IMG/VR virus record: IMGVR_UViG_3300027608_003751
Location: 1 to 23,987 of that record
DNA: 23,987 nt
Strand: one strand, 5' to 3'
Source of the DNA: a virus
The notes beneath the pieces are model-generated. The model was not told where the DNA came from. It was given only the letters and a program-made list of their open reading frames with translations, and ran no database searches. Made by a program: the position numbers and the translations under genes. Position 1 is the first letter of the stretch. Every line of letters starts with the position of its first letter. Shown here piece after piece: positions 11,272-18,543 of the stretch.

Positions 11272-14200
11272 TCACCGTTTAACGGTCTCATCTGCGCGAC
11301 GAAGGTTTTTAATATCTACATGTAGTTCGTCTTCGGCATAGGTTTGAAGATTCCCTAAGAATCCTTCACTGTGTGTTAGTACATCAGAGCGACTAATTCT
11401 GTATTCAACCACATCACCCTTGAAGGTGCTTAAGCCGCCTTTTCGTGTAGTTACAGAAACAACGCCCGTATTTGGGCGACCACCCGCACCTGCTGTACGC
11501 CAAACCGAAAACTCTTCAGGGAATCCTGCTCTTTCTAAAGACTCCTGTGCCTGTCTCTGAATTTCTGAGGAAACAGTACGAGCATTTTTCATTGTTACTG
11601 CCATGTTGGTTGGTTTCATGTTGTCAAGCATGGAACCGGGTTCGTCGTAGCCCAATGCAACCTCATGTACTACTTTGGCAAAATCAGGAGTTCCACTTTC
11701 TCCAACTTCTTTGAGAATTTTCTGTTCTGCTTTTGTGAGCTTAATGGCGTCTGGCAAAATTTTTCTACCAGAACTTAATCTTGAATTGTTGGCTCTTCTG
11801 TTGGCTCTATTAGTTTTACCAGAACTCAGTTTTGAATCTATTCCTGTCTTGAGTCCTCTTTGTAGTCGGGGTAGTCGGGGTATTCCTGGTTGTTTTTGTG
11901 ATTGTGCCGCTTGTCTTTCTCTCCATTGTTTAATCTGCTGTCGTGATAAATCAAATTTTTCAATTGCGCCTTCCATGCTCCCACCGTTTATGAAAAATTC
12001 TCTAAGTTCCTCACTAATTTGAGCAAGGAAAAATTTTTTCTCAATTCTTTCTCTTTGCAATTTTGATAATTCCTCATCTTCATTTACAATTTTGCGGATT
12101 ATTTTAATGTCTTTTTTTAGTGTTTTTCCAATCTGGGTGATGTTCAGTCCATTTTTAAATAGTTCACGAACCTGTGGTATAAAAATCGACCAATAACGCT
12201 GACTTCCGTCCCTTCTCGCTATTAGTTTTGGTTTTGTTTCCTCGTTGGCAAGCAACACGTCGGCTACTGCCGAGATATCCATTTTGGTGAGCCTCGCAAC
12301 CTCGGTGATTCTTAAACCGTCATTAAATAGTTTAATTATTTTTTCTTCTTTTTTTTGTCTTCTAGTCTTTTCTCTAGTTAGTCTTAATTTTCTTGCTTTA
12401 GCAGATTCTGAAATATTTTCAAGTTTTATCAGTTTTTCTCTTGAGATATTGAATTTTTCCATAATTTCTTCAAACGGCATATCGTTTTTGATGGCTTCAA
12501 TAATTCTCTGTTGTCGAGGAGACTTCGGATTGTATTTCCTGTATGGCAAATTATATTGCCGTGCCAAAAATAAGACGGCTTGAATAGTGACATTGTGTTT
12601 TTTTGCAATATAAGAAAGTGTTTTTCTTTTATCTTTATAGTCTTCTACGATAGACAGTTGAACTTCTAACGGGTAGTCTGCTTCTTTAAACCGACCGACC
12701 TTTGGTATCTTTGACTTCACATACACCCGTCTCTTTGCAGGTGTTTGTAGATTTGTGTCTGTATTCGGGTCTCGGGTCGCCGCCAAGTTTTCAATTGGTA
12801 AAAACCGAGGTTCGGTGTCAGTGTTTTTGCCAGAACTTAATCTTGAATTATTGGCTCTTCTGTTGGCTCTGTTGGTTTTACCAGACGACAGTTTCGGTTT
12901 ATTTTCTGTTTTCAACGTTCCATCTGCGTTGTGCGTGTTGGTTTCCTTGCCTTTATTTCTTGCTACGCGCCTAAGGCGACTCTCCTCTAAGTACTCAGGA
13001 GATAAGAGTCTTTCCTTGGATGCTTTTTCTCGTTCTGTTCTTCTAGCCATCTCTGCAGGACTAATCTTTGAAAATTCGCGATATGCGGCTTGGTTTTCTT
13101 TTTCTTCTTTACTAATTTCTTCGTCATCGTCGTAGTCGTCATCTACTTCAGAAACAATAATTGGTTTTTCTTTAAATTTCCCATTTTTATCCCATGGTAA
13201 TTTAGACTCACTACCATCTCCCTTTTTTACTGCGGCTTCATATGAGTCAATTCGGCGTTGAAGTCTTTGCTTGCCCATCTCGCTGAGTTCAGGGGTATTC
13301 ATTCCAGAACTTAATCTTGAACGTCTAAGAGTCGCTTTATTAAGGGCATTCCATTGTCTATCTGAGAGCTTTCCATTCCTTCTGAATTGCTCAACAACAC
13401 TTTTTGAGAAATCATCGGTTCTTTGAGATGCGATAGCTATGATTTCGCGTTTTTCTTCATCAGAAAGATTTATTCGTGGCTGGCTTCCAGATGAAAGTTT
13501 CAGTTTACCGTTTTCTATGGGGACGCCCTGCTTTATTAGCGCATCGATAAGTTCTTCTGCGCCCATAGAATTAAATTCTTCATCAGGCAATCTTGCTGTT
13601 TCTATATAATAGTCGGCATCACTAATTAAGTTGCTGAGTTCAGAATGATTTAGTTTTATCTCCGTACGGAACCTGCCTCGAACCTCAGAGCCATCAATCT
13701 CACTGTCTAGCCTAGACAAGTGGTCAAACCAAAAACGATTGGTTACCTGAACAAGTATTCTATTGTTTGGCTTTTCCTCGGAAAGAGATAAAAGTTCTTT
13801 TTCGTCAACCTTAAAATTCTTTTTGATTAGGGGGTATTTTTTTGTGTTTGAATCAGGTTTTGCTTTAACGGGATTAATGTCTGCCGCAAGAAACTCTTTA
13901 AATTGTTCCTCACTTAAAACAAACCCATCACTGACTGACCCTAACTTTTCTGTCTGAATTTGTCTATCCAACAACCAATCAATAGCTGCAGATATTGTTT
14001 TTTCAGAAAACGTGCGCACCTCATCGTTTTCTAGACGACGAGGTTTCCCGGTTGTGCTATCTATTACCCTCATTCGTACAAATCGTTTACCCGATGGTAC
14101 GTCTCTGAGTCGGGCTTCGCCCGTAAACCCAATTTCCATATTTTTGTATGTCTGAAACTGTATGTATTTATTACTCCCATTCCATATGTCCTTTATGGGC

Positions 14201-17200
14201 TCGGTTGCGCCAGAGCTAAGACTTGGGCCACCACTTTCTTCATCAGAAAGATTCATGCGTGGCTGGCTTCCAGATGAGAGTTTTGATTTATCTCTATTTT
14301 CGGGAAGTTTACGTATATACCTGTTTATAAAATTTGCGCCCTCTTCGCTATATCGCTGCCTGCGTAGGTCGACGTTATATCGAGAAACTGCTTCATCTAC
14401 AAGTTTTGTTGCTATACCCTTACCTTGATGTTTGGGGTCAATAAAGATGTTGATATTCCCGCGTCTTTCTACAATTCGTGGGTCATCTGGGTCTACAAGA
14501 GCAAATGGATAATGATTTAAGATGCCAATAACTTTCCCTGAATCATCTCTATAAAGCAGGCAATCAACCCATGTTGAATCATCAACTACGCCTTTAAAAT
14601 ATGAAATTCCCGGCGGACCATCGTCTGGGTACTGTTTGGCTTGAGACCGAAATGGCCACACAGGGCCATCTAATTCGTTTTTTCTATCTTTCCAGACTTT
14701 TCCTTTATACGTAGGAGCGCCATCGTATTTGCCAGAAGATAATTTTGAGTGATAACCAAATTCAAGAAGTGAATTACCTTCATTAAATAATTCTTTTGCT
14801 TTTACTTTCTTAGTCACTATTTCGTAGTTATCTTTTAACCAACTATCTCCGTGTATTTTTGCATATTCGGGGAGAATCGTTACCCAGTCGCCTTCTTTAA
14901 TGTTTTTGCCCCTTGGGACCGCCCTATATATGGTTAATTCAGAGTCTGGTTTATTGCGGAGTTTTCTAAAAATAGCAACAGCTTTTTGAGCTAAATCCGG
15001 GAATGCGCCCCCATAAAGGTTCGCTCCATTTGGACCATAGATATCTTCTGGATATATGGCGCCATTAGCCAGGTTATGTAGGGGTGCCCCACTTGACGCA
15101 TCAGGAGATTCGTGGCGGCCCTTGTACGAAGTGGTGCCACTAGATAGTCTGCCAAAACCAAATTCTTTTTTCTCCACTTCTTTTGGAACTGTGGATTTTT
15201 TAGGAGACGTTTCGGAAATCCAATTATTTTTTTCTTGTTCAAAATCAATAATTTTTTGTTGATGGTTTTCTAATTTATCTTTGATTTTTTGGTCGCGCCA
15301 ATTTTTATCAAAAATATCGCTGCTCCAATTTTTTTCAATTGCTTTATCAATAATTTTTGACATCAACTCTGATGTGGCTGCCGCATCAGCGTCTGCTGTA
15401 TGGTGTTTTTTCCCGAGGTCTATGTTGAGATATTCGGTCAAAGCCTTTAGGCTACTTGACGGAATTTTTTCACCAGTTTTCCCGTCAGTAGTCCAAGGTG
15501 CGTCTTGATTTTCTTTTGTCCATTTAGGAATTACTAAATCGGATACAACTTTCGTATCTACCCAGCCCTTTGGTCTCCACTCGATGCCTGATGATGTCAG
15601 TGCATCTTCTAGTACCGTTTTATCAAATACTGCATTTTGAACTCCAAAAATTGCATCAGGACCCACAAATTCAATTAATTTTCTATGCGCATCAGCTATC
15701 GATGTTTGAGATGACAGCCATTCGTCGGTAAGCGGTTCTCCATCTTTGTTTTTAAGATTTTTTCTCGACCAATCCCCAAGCTCTTCTCCCGGGTTCATAA
15801 AAATATTTAGTCGACCAATCTCCTTGCCGCCTTTGGTCTTTGTTACACCAAACTGCACTGGAGCGCCATTACCGGACGATTGTCGAAATTCGTCAGAAAC
15901 CAATCCAGTAGTTTCGTAGTCAAAGAAATTTATTTCTAAATTATCGTAAACTTCTTTGAATTCTTTCCAGTTTTTTACATCCGCAAACACGTCTTCAGCG
16001 CCATCAAGGAATGGACCATAGCTAGGGTGTCTTGGGTACGTTGGTCTTTCGGGTTTCTCAGCTTTTGAACCTGATGACAATTTTGTTAACTTACGATTTT
16101 TCCTACCCGAACTTAAAATATTTTTTTCTCTTCTTATGTTCGCCTTACTGTCTTTCCACGCATCAACGCCTTTATCTCCGGCCAAGATTGTTTCTATATC
16201 TTGTCTTAATTTTTTATTTATTGCTTTAAGTTTTAGTTGCTCATTAGGGTGCATGTAAGCAAGCATCCCTTCTGCAAACATTTCTTTTCTGCTCACGTGC
16301 CCATAAGACGTAATCGTCCTTGGCTCGTTTGGTGAATCTTCTAGTGGTTTTTTTGTTGAATGAAGATTCATGTTTCCATTATCGGAATTGTACTCAAGTG
16401 CAATTTTGATTTTTTCGGTAAAATCTGAATCTTGAGGATTAATCAAAGATTTAGGCGACCGTTTTTTATTTTCAGAACTTTCAATATTTGCTAAAAGCAT
16501 CTCGGAGTGATACCAGTGAGCCCATTCGTGTAAAATAGTTCCGGAGATGCTTCTGTCTATTACGGTGTCGGAGTCAGATGGTAATTTAGATGTTTGAAAG
16601 CTGCTTGAAATTGGTTCATTCGTTTGCCATGATTTTTTATCAACCACATTGATTGGATTAAAAGTCACCATCTCAAAATCAAGATGATTGCTCGCAGCAA
16701 ATTGTGGCTCCCCAGGTGCATCTGGGTACATTTTTTTGAGCGCATCATACAATGGCTTTACCGCATCGCGATTGTTGTATGTTTCCGCACTTTTTCTGGT
16801 CATTACCGTATATGTTGGTGAGCCGTAATTTCTTACGGCCCAAGAAAAAATAGGCGATTCGTCAAGAGCAGTTTTGAGTGCTTGTTTTAATTGCTTAGTT
16901 GAACTTTCCGAGTAATCAATTTCCAACCAAGGCTTTCCAACCCCCCATCTAGATTCAAGATATTTTTCTATAGTCTCTTTGTCGACACCGAATCCATCGG
17001 CCAGCATTTGAGAATAAGTCTGATATGAGTCGGGGACGAGGATGTTTGAAATCTGCTCATTGCTTAATCCATCCAACCATTTGGGGCCGTTTTTTTTACT
17101 AATTAATTTGCCATCCAAAGAACTTTCGCCATATTTAATTTTCTGGCGAATTTTTTTTCTTTCTTTTATTTTTTGATTATTCAAATTTATTTTTGGTCTA

Positions 17201-17520
17201 GCTCTTTGGGTTTCAATAATTGGTCTATCTCGCCCACCGCTCAGCCCGACCCATACAGGGTTGGTTGTGCCTTCGTCTGCCCAGCCATCTCTGTCAATGT
17301 CGCGACGATTTCCTGTTGGTCTCTTGTATCCGCGCACACCACCAGTGGGTATGTCAATTCTTCCAGAACCAATCGTTCTTCTGTTTTTACCAATATTTGG
17401 CCTGCTCGCCAGGCCTCTACCAATTCTTTTACCGAGTCTAGATGCCACGCTTTTTATCTGCTTGCTATGTCTTTCGTCTCGTGGCGAGTAGTCAAGCTTT
17501 ATGATAATTGGTTCGAACAT
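11272..17520 (-). CDS. Giant polyvalent-type protein: peptidase, exonuclease, two ART-like, GNAT, five HTH, punctuated by LSSG
   Basis: The ATG at 17520 follows AGGTGTACCACT; the product has 2082 residues. In order: a basic N-terminus and Ca-loop-like DIDRDGWADEG (74-84); a zincin metallopeptidase with HEWAH (331-335) and a downstream EMFAEG (413-418); a DEDDh exonuclease (about 500-730: FDYE 533-536, NAVFD 629-633, H707, D712); an ADP-ribosyltransferase-like domain (about 815-925: IYRAVPRG with R866, EFGY 920-923); a GNAT acetyltransferase (about 945-1070: HQGKGIA 1031-1037); an unknown domain (1105-1341); a helical module (1346-1402); an acidic linker; five HTH units (about 1616-1868); and a second ART-like end (R2008, SVTT 2022-2025, EDE 2063-2065). 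LSSG recurs at 469, 481, 792, 927, 1081, 1101, 1342, 1403, 1544, 1561, 1898 and 1915. It resembles phage polyvalent proteins, which are thought to enter the host with the DNA. Confidence 0.85.
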   Translation of the reverse strand: MFEPIIIKLDYSPRDERHSKQIKSVASRLGKRIGRGLASRPNIGKNRRTIGSGRIDIPTGGVRGYKRPTGNRRDIDRDGWADEGTTNPVWVGLSGGRDRPIIETQRARPKINLNNQKIKERKKIRQKIKYGESSLDGKLISKKNGPKWLDGLSNEQISNILVPDSYQTYSQMLADGFGVDKETIEKYLESRWGVGKPWLEIDYSESSTKQLKQALKTALDESPIFSWAVRNYGSPTYTVMTRKSAETYNNRDAVKPLYDALKKMYPDAPGEPQFAASNHLDFEMVTFNPINVVDKKSWQTNEPISSSFQTSKLPSDSDTVIDRSISGTILHEWAHWYHSEMLLANIESSENKKRSPKSLINPQDSDFTEKIKIALEYNSDNGNMNLHSTKKPLEDSPNEPRTITSYGHVSRKEMFAEGMLAYMHPNEQLKLKAINKKLRQDIETILAGDKGVDAWKDSKANIRREKNILSSGRKNRKLTKLSSGSKAEKPERPTYPRHPSYGPFLDGAEDVFADVKNWKEFKEVYDNLEINFFDYETTGLVSDEFRQSSGNGAPVQFGVTKTKGGKEIGRLNIFMNPGEELGDWSRKNLKNKDGEPLTDEWLSSQTSIADAHRKLIEFVGPDAIFGVQNAVFDKTVLEDALTSSGIEWRPKGWVDTKVVSDLVIPKWTKENQDAPWTTDGKTGEKIPSSSLKALTEYLNIDLGKKHHTADADAAATSELMSKIIDKAIEKNWSSDIFDKNWRDQKIKDKLENHQQKIIDFEQEKNNWISETSPKKSTVPKEVEKKEFGFGRLSSGTTSYKGRHESPDASSGAPLHNLANGAIYPEDIYGPNGANLYGGAFPDLAQKAVAIFRKLRNKPDSELTIYRAVPRGKNIKEGDWVTILPEYAKIHGDSWLKDNYEIVTKKVKAKELFNEGNSLLEFGYHSKLSSGKYDGAPTYKGKVWKDRKNELDGPVWPFRSQAKQYPDDGPPGISYFKGVVDDSTWVDCLLYRDDSGKVIGILNHYPFALVDPDDPRIVERRGNINIFIDPKHQGKGIATKLVDEAVSRYNVDLRRQRYSEEGANFINRYIRKLPENRDKSKLSSGSQPRMNLSDEESGGPSLSSGATEPIKDIWNGSNKYIQFQTYKNMEIGFTGEARLRDVPSGKRFVRMRVIDSTTGKPRRLENDEVRTFSEKTISAAIDWLLDRQIQTEKLGSVSDGFVLSEEQFKEFLAADINPVKAKPDSNTKKYPLIKKNFKVDEKELLSLSEEKPNNRILVQVTNRFWFDHLSRLDSEIDGSEVRGRFRTEIKLNHSELSNLISDADYYIETARLPDEEFNSMGAEELIDALIKQGVPIENGKLKLSSGSQPRINLSDEEKREIIAIASQRTDDFSKSVVEQFRRNGKLSDRQWNALNKATLRRSRLSSGMNTPELSEMGKQRLQRRIDSYEAAVKKGDGSESKLPWDKNGKFKEKPIIVSEVDDDYDDDEEISKEEKENQAAYREFSKISPAEMARRTEREKASKERLLSPEYLEESRLRRVARNKGKETNTHNADGTLKTENKPKLSSGKTNRANRRANNSRLSSGKNTDTEPRFLPIENLAATRDPNTDTNLQTPAKRRVYVKSKIPKVGRFKEADYPLEVQLSIVEDYKDKRKTLSYIAKKHNVTIQAVLFLARQYNLPYRKYNPKSPRQQRIIEAIKNDMPFEEIMEKFNISREKLIKLENISESAKARKLRLTREKTRRQKKEEKIIKLFNDGLRITEVARLTKMDISAVADVLLANEETKPKLIARRDGSQRYWSIFIPQVRELFKNGLNITQIGKTLKKDIKIIRKIVNEDEELSKLQRERIEKKFFLAQISEELREFFINGGSMEGAIEKFDLSRQQIKQWRERQAAQSQKQPGIPRLPRLQRGLKTGIDSKLSSGKTNRANRRANNSRLSSGRKILPDAIKLTKAEQKILKEVGESGTPDFAKVVHEVALGYDEPGSMLDNMKPTNMAVTMKNARTVSSEIQRQAQESLERAGFPEEFSVWRTAGAGGRPNTGVVSVTTRKGGLSTFKGDVVEYRISRSDVLTHSEGFLGNLQTYAEDELHVDIKNLRRADETVKR
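11767..11829 (-). repeat. Internal repeat R1, copy 2 (KTNRANRRANNSR between two LSSG)
   Basis: Codons 1898-1918 of the giant gene encode LSSG-KTNRANRRANNSR-LSSG, identical at the protein level and nearly identical in DNA to 12829-12891. The two copies bracket the five-HTH segment exactly. Confidence 0.85.
12829..12891 (-). repeat. Internal repeat R1, copy 1
   Basis: Codons 1544-1564 encode the same 21 residues as 11767-11829, with only a few silent differences. It is about 1.06 kb away in direct orientation. Confidence 0.85.
13453..13500 (-). repeat. Internal repeat R2, copy 2 (KLSSGSQPRINLSDEE)
   Basis: Codons 1341-1356 repeat codons 1080-1095 with one change (Met to Ile). DNA is about 90 percent identical by eye. 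The pair brackets the unknown domain at residues 1105-1341. Confidence 0.85.
14236..14283 (-). repeat. Internal repeat R2, copy 1 (KLSSGSQPRMNLSDEE)
   Basis: Codons 1080-1095, directly after the GNAT domain. It is a direct repeat of 13453-13500. Confidence 0.85.
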
Positions 17521-17582
17521 AGTGGTACACCTATTGTATGTCCTGTCGACCTAGGGCCGATATAACAAGGTTTAATAATTAC

Positions 17583-17924
17583 TTATTGAGCAACAGGGAA
17601 TCTTTGTCCACACTCAAGACATATTGTTGCCCATGGGTAATATCTCACTTGGTGGTTGGGATGTGGACAGTCCAGGACGTTTGCGGCTTCCTTATTTAGG
17701 GCATCCCTAATCCACGAAGAAAGAGTGACCCCAACTTTATTAGATGCGTTTTTCCACCTATCTCGGTCGTGTTCGGTTGCGCGAATAAGGACTTGCTTGT
17801 CGGCCGGTGCGTCGTCGGATTTTTGCATTGGGGAAACGGACATGGAGGTGTTTTCTGCGACATGGTTCATTGCGGAAATCAAATTTGAGTCTTTGTTTTC
17901 TATATTGTCTTGTTCGTTATTCAT
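17583..17924 (-). CDS. Ribbon-helix-helix-like protein with C-terminal zinc knuckle
   Basis: The start ATG 17924 overlaps the upstream gene's end by eight bases (ATGAATAA) and follows AGGAACAGGAAG. A longer frame upstream lacks this site. The 113-residue product has a disordered N-terminus, then 'VLIRATEHDRDRWKNASNKVGVTLSSWIRDALNKEA', the strand-helix-helix pattern of RHH (Arc/MobC-like) DNA-binding proteins, and then 'CPHP...ICLECGQRF', a probable Cys/His zinc site. RHH proteins bind operators or relaxosome-type sites as dimers. Its place directly upstream of the giant gene suggests it could regulate or accompany it; this is inferred. The 62-base gap to the giant gene contains no clear promoter. 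Confidence 0.7.
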   Translation of the reverse strand: MNNEQDNIENKDSNLISAMNHVAENTSMSVSPMQKSDDAPADKQVLIRATEHDRDRWKNASNKVGVTLSSWIRDALNKEAANVLDCPHPNHQVRYYPWATICLECGQRFPVAQ

Positions 17925-18543
17925 CTTCCTGTTCCTCATCCTCAACAATTTCTGCATCATGTATTTCGTTTTTTTCCAAGATTTGATTTATGACGGATTC
18001 TGGCAAAACACCAGAAATACCCATCAATTGCAACAGTTGTTTGGCTTCAGCTTCGGGGTCGAATCTGTTAGCAGCCAATTTTAGACTGTCAGAGCCAGCA
18101 AGCGTTGCTTTAATCGATTCAGTTGTCGATGATTTAACGTCCATTTGAACGTTGATGTTTGCTTGGTCCATCCCCAGGAGCTTGGTTCTTCTATCCATAA
18201 TCCCCAAAACTTGCTGTATTGCCTTGAGGTCCGGTTCAACTGACTGTTCTGTTCCATCATCCATAACCACACGTCTATGTTGGGTTAGTGGCCAAATAGC
18301 CTGCTGAAGGTTGTCTAGTCGTTCTAGTTCTAGTCTCAAAACCTCAGGATACGCTAAAAGTGTTTCACTATTCATCTTTTGCAATTGTCTTTGTATTGCA
18401 CGAGATACGACCGTTGTTGATACCCCAAAACGACGGGCTATCTCAGATGTCGAGGTTCCGGCTTGACGTAGTTTGAAAATACGTAAATCTCTGTCACTAA
18501 TAAACTCCCTTGTGGAGATTTTATTAGATTTTTCATCACTCAT
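17917..18543 (-). CDS. HTH protein resembling phage terminase small subunit
   Basis: The 208-residue protein begins with a clear HTH (about 19-55: 'LRIFKLRQAGTSTSEIARRFGVSTTVVSRAI'). It then has 'LRLELERLDNLQQAIWPLTQHRRV...PDLKAIQQVLGIMDRRTKLLGMD' (about 70-125). That helical pattern, with a leucine-rich segment, a 'PDLKAI...I.DRR.KLLG' segment and an acidic C-terminus, is typical of phage small terminase or DNA-recognition proteins. Those proteins recognise the packaging site and hand DNA to the large terminase. The large subunit is not in this window, so the call rests on pattern alone. A general HTH regulator is the alternative. The start overlaps the primase-helicase stop as ATGA. Confidence 0.6.
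   Translation of the reverse strand: MSDEKSNKISTREFISDRDLRIFKLRQAGTSTSEIARRFGVSTTVVSRAIQRQLQKMNSETLLAYPEVLRLELERLDNLQQAIWPLTQHRRVVMDDGTEQSVEPDLKAIQQVLGIMDRRTKLLGMDQANINVQMDVKSSTTESIKATLAGSDSLKLAANRFDPEAEAKQLLQLMGISGVLPESVINQILEKNEIHDAEIVEDEEQEDE

Noticed and set aside
11675-15508. Several plus-strand frames of 60-126 codons
   Set aside because: They are shadows on the opposite strand of the giant gene; they lack ribosome sites, and their Ser/Leu/Phe-rich composition mirrors Lys/Glu/Asp codons of the real gene.
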